Below are positions 8,150 to 16,098 of a DNA stretch of 64,000 bases, one piece after another. The position numbers and the translations under genes were made by a program. The DNA comes from a bacterium (GTDB lineage Bacteria; Zixibacteria; MSB-5A5; GN15; FEB-12): the NCBI GenBank assembly GCA_016708025.1, contig JADJGQ010000002.1, forward strand, positions 434,001-498,000. The letters are read 5' to 3'. The notes beneath the pieces are model-generated. The model was given only the letters and a program-made list of their open reading frames with translations. It ran no database searches and was not told the DNA's origin. How positions within the stretch are numbered: position 1 is the first letter of the stretch; each line of letters starts with the position of its first letter.

Positions 8150-8392
8150 GTGAAAACTATCATTAGTCATGGCCATACCATCCAAATCAAGGGTTGGGGA
8201 AAAGAACGCATTTATTACGACGGTCAGGAAATGACTTCCCGAATGACAATGACAGGGGGCACTCATGTGTTTCGCGTCCAGGAGAGTGATCAATCTGCTC
8301 AATACGAGATATCTTTACAACTTCGCTGGCACGGATGTACCTATTGGACAGAGGTACGACGAAATGGGGAAATAATCTTCACCGATAGGTGA
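8150..8392 (+). CDS. Small hypothetical protein (80 aa)
   Basis: A GTG start at 8150 opens an 80-codon frame 57 bases after the integrase. The sequence (MKTIISHGHTIQIKGWGKER, later YYDGQEM and LRWHGCTYWTEVRRNGEIIF) alternates hydrophobic and polar residues as in a small beta-barrel or sandwich. It has no signal peptide, membrane segment or Cys cluster. It gives the impression of a conserved cargo protein, but I cannot name a family. Confidence 0.55.
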   Translation: MKTIISHGHTIQIKGWGKERIYYDGQEMTSRMTMTGGTHVFRVQESDQSAQYEISLQLRWHGCTYWTEVRRNGEIIFTDR

Positions 8393-8666
8393 GCAAGTAA
8401 CTAGTTGACATCACCGCCAATTTGAATGTTCCCGCTTCTATGAATCTGAGCTCCTCAATCGCCTGTCTTAAATGAAGAGACAAGGTACAATTGGAATTGT
8501 CATGGATGGTTTGATCATGCGTCATTCCTTGCCGCCTTTGCCCTCACGTATCTGCACGAGCAGCTTGGCAAAATCCAAGTTGCGCACAACTATGGGTAAC
8601 AAGTTCTGTCCGGCGCACAGCCGAGTGAGCCAGACTTTTCAGAATGCAATGGTTCCTGAAAGCTAG

Positions 8667-8788
8667 GGCTGGGGCAAAGAGGGATGGAGTGCTGGTCAAG
8701 GTGGAGACTTGTACGACATTGCACCGGCACTGAGACTCTGTGATACCCCGCGGACAGCTGTGGCACGGCGGCCCAAATTTGCGAGTGG
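8667..8788. repeat. Inverted duplicate of about 120 bp, copy 2
   Basis: This is the counterpart of 4466-4584 in opposite orientation. On the plus strand it keeps the frame WGKEGWSAGQGGDLYD followed by IAPALRLCDT and runs on to a stop near 8836, with an in-frame stop just upstream at 8664. It is the only recognisable content of the 490-bp gene-free stretch between 8393 and 8879. The two copies bracket the excisionase-integrase module. Confidence 0.65.
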
Positions 8789-8879
8789 CCAGGCCCAACG
8801 ATTGAAGTCGACTGTGAAACTTCGTGGGCGGCCATGCTGACAGTTCCCGTGCGTCAGCAGTAGGAACATCTGTGCTCAT

Positions 8880-9719
8880 TTACCGCTGCACAAGCCACAC
8901 GAGGCGATAGACCTCTCCGATTTGACCGTTAGGAATATCCCAGCATATTCGCTTTCCATCGTCCGTGATGTATGGTGCTGGGTCGGGGTTGTTCTTTTCG
9001 TACCCTCCGAACCGAGCTGTGCCATGAGACTTCACAAACTTGAGACCATCGCAAGCATTCACGGTGATGAAAAGAGTTTCGACGTGGCGTTCAAGCGTAC
9101 AGAGCAGATCTTCAGTATCCTTTGGAAAGGTATCAATCATATCGATCTTGAAGACTCTCGTGGTGGGTTTGTTGATCGGTAGGGGGTCGCTGAAAACGGT
9201 CGGCACCTCAAATGTAGTTCCGAAATTTCGCTTTTTGGTTATGTCAACTTTACCCGGTGTACTCTCAGCACTGTCCCAATCGAGAAATCCCGGTGACTCT
9301 ACCTTCAAGTTTCGGTCCCAAATTTCTACAAATCCATCTTTCATTGGGAGAACCGTTTGCGTTTTCTTAAGGGTTACGCGGTGCCCTTTGGCATCCTGAT
9401 AGTGAGCGTCGATTTGCAGGTGCTTTATCGCATGATCACTCTTTGCTATTTCCATATCGTATGGTCTCGATAATGCTTCCCCGCTCATATTTCGCGCGAC
9501 CGTCTCGGACAATCTGGAAACAGTTTCTACGTGATCATTGAACCGCCGAAGCGCTTTTACTACCTGCACCCCAATCAACACGACAATTATCAAGAGTAAT
9601 ACAGCCAGCGAAACTTTGAGGTAAATAGACTGCTCGGTAGCTATTGCCCCAATGAAAGCAATAGTCGTTACTATAGTTCCGATTACGCCAACCCAATCCT
9701 TCCAGCTGATCTTCCCCAT
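8880..9719 (-). CDS. Two-TM membrane protein of unknown function
   Basis: The 279-residue product starts MGKISWKDWVGVIGTIVTTI and has two hydrophobic helices (about 9-28 and 33-53), a short coiled stretch (about 57-76) and a soluble beta-rich domain of about 200 residues (from about 85). The topology suggests an inner-membrane anchor with a large cytoplasmic or periplasmic domain. The ATG is preceded by AGGAGGG. It is an isolated minus-strand unit facing the integrase region, with a hairpin upstream. No family is recognised; two-helix anchors with a soluble domain are frequent among effectors in defence islands, which is only a contextual hint. Confidence 0.6.
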   Translation of the reverse strand: MGKISWKDWVGVIGTIVTTIAFIGAIATEQSIYLKVSLAVLLLIIVVLIGVQVVKALRRFNDHVETVSRLSETVARNMSGEALSRPYDMEIAKSDHAIKHLQIDAHYQDAKGHRVTLKKTQTVLPMKDGFVEIWDRNLKVESPGFLDWDSAESTPGKVDITKKRNFGTTFEVPTVFSDPLPINKPTTRVFKIDMIDTFPKDTEDLLCTLERHVETLFITVNACDGLKFVKSHGTARFGGYEKNNPDPAPYITDDGKRICWDIPNGQIGEVYRLVWLVQR

Positions 9720-9760
9720 GGTGCCCTCCTCGGTTATAGATGAAATGGACGATAATCAAT

Positions 9761-9795
9761 AAAAAAAACCCCTGCAGAACTGCAAGAGTTTTTTA
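9761..9795. terminator. A/T-flanked imperfect hairpin, possible bidirectional terminator
   Basis: TGCAG-AA-CTGCA at the core extends outward through mismatches to paired AAAAAA/TTTTTT flanks. A run of T lies on both strands after the stem, so it could terminate transcription entering the minus-strand membrane-protein gene or leaving it. Confidence 0.45.
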
Positions 9796-10387
9796 TGGCT
9801 TTGCTATGCCGCAAGCCGCATGATTTTAGGGTACGTTTGATTACTCGCCGGTACCGCCTCCATCAATCATCATAAATCACCGCCTTTCTGAAACAATAAT
9901 TCTACCTAGCGGCTAAATTTTTTGGCTTGACCGGCATAGAAGAATCTTCTATACTACGCACGGTGATGCTGGCTATTTGCCGCCACTAAGAGATTAAGCT
10001 GCGAAGATACCTTTCCGATTGTTCCTCGGAACCTCTTCGCTCTTTTTGCTTAAGAACATACTCCCTCTTTATACCATCCCGCAAGCGGAATCTTGTTGCC
10101 CAATCTTGCGTCTCGGACGGAGATACGAGAGTCTTTATACACAGTAGTCATTTTATCGGCTGGTTAACGAGGGTACTGAAGCGCACACCTTAACTATAAG
10201 GGTAGAAAGAAGTTCTGTCAAGAAAAATAAACCAGAATCGACGCCTTATAGCTCCTCTTTCGGCGTCAAACCCTTCCCTCGACACCCTCACTACAGCTTG
10301 GCGGGCGACTCTTCGGACGCTAGACGGTGCCCGAATGCAGCCTGGCTCTTCAATTGGGAATAGGGTGCGTCATAAGACCGTAAATAC
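9796..10387. other. Gene-free stretch
   Basis: No frame longer than a few dozen codons with coding character is present on either strand, and no tRNA or repeat was seen. It is AT-rich in part and ends at the terminator of the downstream minus-strand operon. It appears to be decayed or spacer DNA. Confidence 0.45.
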
Positions 10388-10421
10388 TGAAAAAATAGCC
10401 CCACCTTGCGCCAGGGGCTTG
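10388..10421 (-). terminator. Intrinsic terminator of the 10.5-11.3 kb minus-strand unit
   Basis: Read on the minus strand, AGCCCC (10419-10414) pairs with GGGGCT (10402-10397) across a loop of 11 bases and is followed by ATTTTTT. It lies 76 bases after the stop of the 70-aa gene. Confidence 0.65.
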
Positions 10422-10496
10422 AATGGGGTCCCTGATTGCCTGTTGGCAATCCGGTAAAGACGCTATAGCAGGTTGCTGTAATTTCTGGTTTTACCC

Positions 10497-10709
10497 TTAT
10501 CTACCACAACAGGGGCAAGAGCCGGAGCTGAGCGGCCCAAGTGAGACGCCGGCAGTCTTGCGTATTGATTCCATCAGCTCAGTCTGCTGGAAACCGTAGA
10601 CGGTGGCTTGGTATTTGTTAATCCAATTGACAAGCTCCGCCCTCTCAGCGGAATCGAGTTTCGTGAACCCTTCCATTACTTTGACCATTTTTGCGTTTAC
10701 CGTGGCCAT
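10497..10709 (-). CDS. Small CPCC-tailed hypothetical protein (70 aa)
   Basis: The protein is helical and charged (MATVNAKMVKVMEGFTKLDS at the start) and ends in SCPCCGR, a Cys cluster that may bind metal. The ATG follows GAGGAG. It overlaps the end of the upstream CxxCx(11)CxxC gene by 13 bases, so the two are translationally linked, and a terminator follows. The function is unknown, but the tight coupling suggests it works with the upstream membrane protein. Confidence 0.6.
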   Translation of the reverse strand: MATVNAKMVKVMEGFTKLDSAERAELVNWINKYQATVYGFQQTELMESIRKTAGVSLGPLSSGSCPCCGR

Positions 10710-11302
10710 TGGAAACTCCTCATTTTAAACGATCCACAAATGTCACAGTCTGATGCAACTATGCTGGTGGGAATCTTCCCGCATCCCGAACAAGCCCGTT
10801 TAAACTTTCTGAGTGCATACCGCATCCCCATGCGGCGCTCGTCTTCCGTAATGTTTTGGTGAAGATCCTCTTTTTGGCGATACTTACCTCTCTCATCCAA
10901 GATTGCAGCCCGGTTCCTCCAATCAATGTCTGACAAAAGTGTATTTTTAGCCAAGTCCTCTAACTCCGAAGAAAGCTGGTAATTCTCAACCATGCTGCTC
11001 TTGTAAAAAGCCAACTGGTTAAGCCATTCCTGAACGAGTGCCCAAAGCGACAGTAGAACGTGGATGGCACTCAAGGCTACGGCAAACCAAATTACCAAAA
11101 TCACCCATCCGGCAACTTGACCACTTGTGCTAACGGAGGTGACAGTTACGCCAGCGATCATAGGACCCAGAAACCCAGTAAAGGTAAGCAGGTTAATGGC
11201 GACCTCGAGAGGTCGAATCCTACATTCAAAAATGTATGCGGTTCCGTAGCAATAGAGCGCACCGTCATTGTAGTTGAGTCTTTCAGCATTAGAAACCGGC
11301 AC
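10697..11302 (-). CDS. Mobilome CxxCx(11)CxxC protein with two-TM module
   Basis: The 201-residue product has two long hydrophobic helices (about 34-58 and 63-92), then a helical region, and near the C-terminus the exact spacing CSGC-x11-CDIC (about 173-191). This matches the mobilome CxxCx(11)CxxC protein type found in plasmids, integrative elements and defence islands; the membrane half resembles SLATT-like two-helix modules. The start is GTG at 11302 with AAAGGA upstream. It is the first gene of a two-gene unit with the CPCC-tailed protein. Its biochemical role is not established to my knowledge. Confidence 0.65.
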   Translation of the reverse strand: MPVSNAERLNYNDGALYCYGTAYIFECRIRPLEVAINLLTFTGFLGPMIAGVTVTSVSTSGQVAGWVILVIWFAVALSAIHVLLSLWALVQEWLNQLAFYKSSMVENYQLSSELEDLAKNTLLSDIDWRNRAAILDERGKYRQKEDLHQNITEDERRMGMRYALRKFKRACSGCGKIPTSIVASDCDICGSFKMRSFQWPR

Positions 11303-11335
11303 TTCTGATGTCCTTTGCCAACTGTTGAATAAGTG

Positions 11336-11722
11336 TTAGGCATGTGGCATGCGTGTAATTTTGATAGTAACTGAGATAGTCGGGCCGTTCCCGAAGCTGG
11401 TTGGATTGGTCACTAAGAGCTGGCCATCCTGAACAAGTTCACACATTGTCTGCAGCGCGGTGACTTCGGTGGACTTTGGACAGGGCGCACCTACCCACTC
11501 AACAACTGCAGTCCCGTTTCCCGAAGTCAGCTCCATCTTGTACGTCCCTGACGTGAGCCTATAAGCGATTTGTTCTCCGTCTTTGAGATTTCGGAAATCA
11601 TCGGCAACCACAATCGGTTCCAGCTTCTTGACGATAGGCTGTGCTTCCTTTTCGGAACAACTTGCAAGGCACACGAAGGTAATCATGGCCAGTATGTTCA
11701 CTGTGTTACGTTTGGAGGTCAT
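11336..11722 (-). CDS. Putative lipoprotein (128 aa)
   Basis: The N-terminus MTSKRNTVNILAMITFVCLASC is a lipoprotein signal with a lipobox (LASC) and Cys at about residue 22. The mature part is beta-rich with a Cys pair (APCPKS...TMCELV) that could form a disulfide. It would be exported and lipid-anchored. It lies 33 bases upstream of the CxxCx(11)CxxC gene on the same strand and may be part of the same transcription unit. No family is recognised. Some conjugative systems encode small entry-exclusion lipoproteins, but nothing here specifically shows that role. Confidence 0.6.
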   Translation of the reverse strand: MTSKRNTVNILAMITFVCLASCSEKEAQPIVKKLEPIVVADDFRNLKDGEQIAYRLTSGTYKMELTSGNGTAVVEWVGAPCPKSTEVTALQTMCELVQDGQLLVTNPTSFGNGPTISVTIKITRMPHA

Positions 11723-11756
11723 TGATCCCTTTCCCCGCTGAGATTCACTCGTATGG

Positions 11757-11954
11757 TTACGGCAGCTTTGTCAGCTTGAAATTCGCAAAGCTGGCCTGCG
11801 TCTGCTCATTTTTAATGTCAGCACTCTCGGGGCCACGAAAGAAACTGCTTTTCTGGGCAACACGAATAAGTCTACCATTCCAACAGTTCCGAATTGGGCC
11901 GCCTTGGCAGACAACTGTGATGTGGTACCAGTTGCCACCTAGGAGGTGTCTCAA
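11757..11954 (-). pseudogene. Truncated LamG/DUF1080-like fragment, paralogue of the gene at 1475-2731
   Basis: Codons here read GNWYHITVVCQGGPI...FANFKLTKLP, aligning with the last 60 residues of the protein at 1475-2731 (GRWFQLKVVCQGDLI...VNFTNIRVTQLP). Both end at the same position. A stop codon lies immediately upstream of the frame, so only the C-terminal strand-rich tail remains. It lies 34 bases before the lipoprotein start on the same strand. It is a gene remnant or a duplicated 3' end. Confidence 0.65.
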
Positions 11955-12405
11955 TCACCCTGCTACCCGAAAATCTCTACCCTCTGGCCATCTTGCGAGC
12001 AGCTAATGATCTGATTTCAGTCATTGTCGTATGCCACTTGTAGCCGGTTTATCCGGTGATGGTCTCGATAGTGCACTGTCTCTTCAATTCTGCAGCTGGA
12101 TTGGTTTTATGATAGGAATCGAGTAACGGGCTACAGAATATCCTCCCTTTAGAATCTGCAAAATTGATGTTGTTCTAAGGTAGATAAATGGGCAAATTGA
12201 ATCAACCAAAAAGCAAGGTCCACAAGGCCAATGGTAAACCCATCTTTTGTGTTGATCCAATCGCTGTCAGTTACAATTGGAATCATACTGAATGAATCCA
12301 GATTGATGTAGAAGCCTTTGGTTAGTCACAAATTGGTCACACGAGCCGTCGCGAGGAAAACCATATTATTGGTAAGTTGTTCGTAGATATACTATTTAGG
12401 CCAAT
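11955..12405. other. Gene-free stretch before the tRNA
   Basis: I see no supported gene. TATACT at 12389-12394 upstream of the tRNA is a plausible -10 element for it. The AT-rich character continues to the tRNA, after which the composition changes to that of the core chromosome. Confidence 0.45.
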
Positions 12406-12490
<85 letters not shown>

Positions 12491-12748
12491 TTATACCCGG
12501 TGACTCCCAGCCGCGGCCCGGCATGGTCCCAACCCGCCCTGCCCGCTACCTGTTTGTCACATCAGAACTTGCGCCAAGAATTAGCCACTTGTTTTCAGGT
12601 GGCTTTTGGTGCTTTATTAGAGGTTCAGATAACGGCGGTTCGGACAGCCTGACCCCCCGATTTCCTGCCATCCTGGCAGACGGGAACATTCGGCTACCTT
12701 GCCACCGTTGCTACCTAACATGACCGGCATTGCCGATGGAGAAGATTT

Positions 12749-14023
12749 GTGAAAGTTGAAGTCAAAACTGGTGAAGGGTTAGTGCGCGAACTTTCGGTGG
12801 TTATCCCTGCCGAGCGGGTACAGACCGAAATGGAAAAGAAATTCGTCGAGGTCCAGCAAAAAGCTGAGATCAAGGGATTCCGCAAAGGGAAAGTCCCGAT
12901 GCCCATGATCAAAAACATGTTCACCAACGAGGTCCGTGCGGATGTCGTCGATGATCTGATCAAGGAAACCCTCCCCGAAGCCGTCAAAGAACATTCCCTC
13001 AAAGTCGCCACCCGCCCGACCCTGACCGACTTTAACTTCAACGACGATGGCGGTTTCAACTACACCGCCCAGGTCGAAGTTTTTCCCGAGGTCGGCACTA
13101 TCGCCTTCGCCGGTATCAAGGTGACTAAAGAAGATGGCGAAGTGACTGACAAAGACGTCAACGAGATGGTTGACTATATGCGGAAGCGGATGGCCACTGT
13201 CCGCCCGGTCGAGCGCGAAGCGCAGTCCTCGGATTGGGTGACGGTCGACCTCAAAAAGATCGCCGACCCGAAACTGGTTCTGCAGACCGATAGCTTCCCG
13301 AATTCCGAGGTCGACCTGTCCAATCCGGTCACGATCAAAGAATTCCGCGAACAGATCCCCGGCATGAAGATCGGCGATGAGAAAAAGATCGAAGTCATCT
13401 ACCCCGAGGACTACTCCGACCGCGTTTTCGCCGGAGCATCGATCACCTATCATGCTACCCTGAAATCAGTCAAGGAAGTGATCCTTCCGGAACTCGATGA
13501 CTCTTTCGCCAAGCAGACCGGGATAGGGGAGACCCTGCTCGAAATGCGCCTTAAGATCCGCGAGGACCTCAAGCGCCAGCGCGAGGATGCATACAAGCGG
13601 AACCAGCGCCACGAACTGGTCCACCAGATGGCCGATATCAACCCTATCCCGATCCCCGAAGGGATGGTCGCTGAGTACCTTGAGTCGGTGATCGAGGACT
13701 TCAAGAAGCAATATCCCATGGCAACCGCCGATGATGAAGAGCAGATCAAACAGAACTACCGCCATGTTGGAATAGAAGCGATGCGCTGGGATTTGATCTG
13801 GCATCAGCTTGCGGGGCAAGAGAAGATTGAAGTTTTGCCGTCAGATACCGAAAAATGGATAGACGAATTTGCCCTGCGCAACCAGATCACCAAGGAGCAG
13901 GCGGCCGAAGCCCTGAATAAGTCGGGTAAGGTCAGCAGCTTGCGGGAATCGCTGCTCGAAGAAAAAGTGCTCGATTTCCTGATGAGCAAAGCCCAGGTGG
14001 TGGCGCCGGAGAAAAAAGCCTAA
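12749..14023 (+). CDS. tig: Trigger factor (ribosome-associated chaperone and peptidyl-prolyl isomerase)
   Basis: The product has 424 residues, the usual family length. The N-terminal ribosome-binding domain carries the signature GFRKGKVP at 43-50. A FKBP-like isomerase segment follows (about 160-250, with PGMKIGDEKKIEVIYPEDY), then the long helical C-terminal chaperone domain. It binds near the ribosome exit tunnel and shields nascent chains. The start is GTG. clpP and clpX follow with gaps of 33 and 41 bases, the classic tig-clpP-clpX order, so a shared protein-quality-control operon is likely. The middle domain is rather divergent but length and order are normal. Confidence 0.95.
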   Translation: MKVEVKTGEGLVRELSVVIPAERVQTEMEKKFVEVQQKAEIKGFRKGKVPMPMIKNMFTNEVRADVVDDLIKETLPEAVKEHSLKVATRPTLTDFNFNDDGGFNYTAQVEVFPEVGTIAFAGIKVTKEDGEVTDKDVNEMVDYMRKRMATVRPVEREAQSSDWVTVDLKKIADPKLVLQTDSFPNSEVDLSNPVTIKEFREQIPGMKIGDEKKIEVIYPEDYSDRVFAGASITYHATLKSVKEVILPELDDSFAKQTGIGETLLEMRLKIREDLKRQREDAYKRNQRHELVHQMADINPIPIPEGMVAEYLESVIEDFKKQYPMATADDEEQIKQNYRHVGIEAMRWDLIWHQLAGQEKIEVLPSDTEKWIDEFALRNQITKEQAAEALNKSGKVSSLRESLLEEKVLDFLMSKAQVVAPEKKA

Positions 14024-14056
14024 CGACGATCACGATAAGCGAAAAGGATGTAGCGC

Positions 14057-14701
14057 GTGAAAGAATTCAACGACTTAGTCAGACATTACACGAAGGCCCA
14101 GTCGAGTTACCTCGTTCCGATGGTGGTGGAACAAACCGGACGTGGCGAACGAGCCTATGACATTTTCTCGCGACTCCTCAAAGACCGGATTGTCTTCATC
14201 GGCACCCCGATCGATGACAATATCTCCAACCTGGTTATTGCGCAGTTGCTGTTCCTTGATGCTGAGGATCCGGAAAAGGACATTTTCCTCTATATCAATT
14301 CTCCGGGTGGTTCGGTCTCGGCCGGACTTGCCATGTATGACACCATGCAGTTCATCAAGCCGGATGTTGCCACCACCTGTATGGGGCTGGCCGCATCGAT
14401 GGGTGCATTCCTCCTCGCTTCCGGCACAACCGGGAAGCGTTCGGCGCTGCCGAATAGCCGGATCATGATCCACCAGCCGTCAGCCGGCACCCAGGGTCAG
14501 ATCTCCGATATCGTTATCATGACCGAAGAGTTCCTCCGGACGAAACGCCGCCTCAACGAACTCCTCGCCTATCATACCGGAAAGCCGCTCGAACAGATCG
14601 AGAAGGATTCCGACCGCGACTACTTCATGTCCGCCGAAGATGCCAAGAACTACGGCCTGATCGACAAGGTCTACGAGTTCGGCAAGAAAGAAAAGAAGTA
14701 G
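14057..14701 (+). CDS. clpP: ATP-dependent Clp protease proteolytic subunit
   Basis: The 214-residue serine peptidase has the complete catalytic triad: S114 in [10 protein letters not shown]139 in MIHQPSAG and D188 in SDRDYFM. The segment [17 protein letters not shown] is the oxyanion-strand signature. It assembles as a double heptameric ring that degrades proteins fed by ClpX. The start is GTG at 14057, 33 bases after tig. The short N-terminal propeptide-like stretch (about 20 residues) is normal for the family. Confidence 0.97.
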   Translation: MKEFNDLVRHYTKAQSSYLVPMVVEQTGRGERAYDIFSRLLKDRIVFIGTPIDDNISNLVIAQLLFLDAEDPEKDIFLYINSPGGSVSAGLAMYDTMQFIKPDVATTCMGLAASMGAFLLASGTTGKRSALPNSRIMIHQPSAGTQGQISDIVIMTEEFLRTKRRLNELLAYHTGKPLEQIEKDSDRDYFMSAEDAKNYGLIDKVYEFGKKEKK

Positions 14702-14742
14702 TCAGCGTCCGCGCGAACGGACCAGAAACATAGGATGTTGAT

Positions 14743-16023
14743 ATGACACATCAAGCGGGTCAACCGCCACGTATGCCACACCGCTGTTCCTTCTGCGGGA
14801 AAGCGTACGGTCAGGTCAAACGGCTCTTCTCCGGTCATGAGGCCTATATTTGCAATGAGTGCGTGGTCCTCTGCTCCGACCTGTTGCAGAATGCTCCTGA
14901 TTACGAACCGAGCGAGGAGATCGCCAATCTCCCGCGCCCGGCCGAGATCAAGAACTTCCTCGACCAGTACGTGATCGGTCAGGAGCTCGCCAAGAAAACG
15001 GTAGCTGTCGCGGTCTACAACCATTACAAGCGCGTCAATCTCAATCTCCGCTCACGCTCGGCCGGCGATGTTGCCAACACCGATGTCGTCGATCTGGAGA
15101 AGTCCAATATCCTGATGCTTGGTCCGACCGGTACGGGCAAAACGCTCATCGCCCGGTCGCTCGCCAAATTCCTCAAAGTGCCGTTCACGATCGCCGATGC
15201 TACCGTCCTCACCGAGGCCGGTTATGTCGGCGAGGATGTCGAAAATATCCTGGTCCGCCTCTACCAGGCGGCCAATTACAATCAGGCGAAGACCGAACGA
15301 GGGATCATCTATATCGACGAGATCGACAAGATATCCCGAAAAGATGGAAACCCATCGATCACCCGCGATGTCTCCGGCGAAGGGGTCCAGCAGGGTCTGC
15401 TCAAGATCCTCGAAGGGACTGTCTCTAATATCCCGCCGAAAGGTGGACGGAAACATCCCGAGCAGGCCTTCGTGCAGATCGATACCTCGAACATCCTCTT
15501 CATCTGCGGCGGAGCGTTTGATGGTCTGGAAAAGATCGTCGCCCGTCGGCAGGGGAGTCGCATTGTCGGGTTTGAGGCGAACAAGAAGTTCGTCGGACAG
15601 AACTCCGATGAGGTTCTTGACCATGTCATTCCGGCTGATCTGATCGAATACGGGTTGATACCGGAATTGGTCGGTCGTCTTCCGGTGGTGGCGCCGCTTC
15701 GTCCGCTCGACGCTGTCGCGATGATGTCTATCCTGACCGAACCGAAAAACGCGCTGACCAAACAGTATGCGCGGTTGATGGAGATGGAAGGGGTCAAGAT
15801 CCGCTTCGAAGAAGACGCGCTTCAGGCGGCGGTGAAGATCGCGATGGAGAAAAAGACCGGCGCCCGCGCGCTGCGGTCTATTTTCGAGAAGGCGATGCTT
15901 GGCGTGATGTACGATATCCCGTCGCATCCTGAAGTAGCCGAAGTCGTTGTCGGCGCGGAGACGATCACTGAAGGCAAGCCACCGAAACTGGTAACTCACG
16001 CGGAGAAGAAAAAAGCGGGATGA
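14743..16023 (+). CDS. clpX: ATP-dependent Clp protease ATP-binding subunit ClpX
   Basis: The 426-residue AAA+ unfoldase begins with a zinc-binding domain (C15, C18, C37, C40). Walker A is GPTGTGKT and Walker [11 protein letters not shown]; the RKH pore loop (GGRKHPEQ) and an IGF-type loop (RIVGFE, here VGF) for docking on ClpP are present. It unfolds tagged substrates and threads them into ClpP. It lies 41 bases after clpP, and a terminator hairpin follows. Length and motifs are typical. Confidence 0.97.
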   Translation: MTHQAGQPPRMPHRCSFCGKAYGQVKRLFSGHEAYICNECVVLCSDLLQNAPDYEPSEEIANLPRPAEIKNFLDQYVIGQELAKKTVAVAVYNHYKRVNLNLRSRSAGDVANTDVVDLEKSNILMLGPTGTGKTLIARSLAKFLKVPFTIADATVLTEAGYVGEDVENILVRLYQAANYNQAKTERGIIYIDEIDKISRKDGNPSITRDVSGEGVQQGLLKILEGTVSNIPPKGGRKHPEQAFVQIDTSNILFICGGAFDGLEKIVARRQGSRIVGFEANKKFVGQNSDEVLDHVIPADLIEYGLIPELVGRLPVVAPLRPLDAVAMMSILTEPKNALTKQYARLMEMEGVKIRFEEDALQAAVKIAMEKKTGARALRSIFEKAMLGVMYDIPSHPEVAEVVVGAETITEGKPPKLVTHAEKKKAG

Positions 16024-16046
16024 GACGCCCTATAGAATCAAATATG

Positions 16047-16071
16047 AAAGCCTCGCACTTACGGGGCTTTT
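16047..16071 (+). terminator. Terminator of tig-clpP-clpX
   Basis: AAAGCC (with TCG) pairs with (CGG)GGCTTT across a short loop and ends in TTTTGTG, 23 bases after the clpX stop. It also lies in front of the convergent DUF5916 gene. Confidence 0.65.
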
Positions 16072-16098
16072 GTGTATCTGGAGAGTCGCCTAACCTCC

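Larger units (their letters stand above)
1..12405. mobile_element. Integrative/conjugative-type accessory element (right-hand part, decayed)
   Basis: The block from the left window edge to the tRNA-Leu carries a conjugative coupling protein, an excisionase-like gene beside a tyrosine recombinase, a nucleotidyltransferase-effector gene, a CxxCx(11)CxxC mobilome protein and many small or broken genes. Gene density is low and base composition is visibly more AT-rich than in the tig-clpP-clpX region that follows. The left end lies outside the window. The right border is inferred from where core genes begin; I found no copy of the tRNA 3' end that would mark an att site, so the boundary is approximate. 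The recombinase sits in the middle rather than at an edge, so the block may be two nested or successively inserted elements. Confidence 0.6.
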
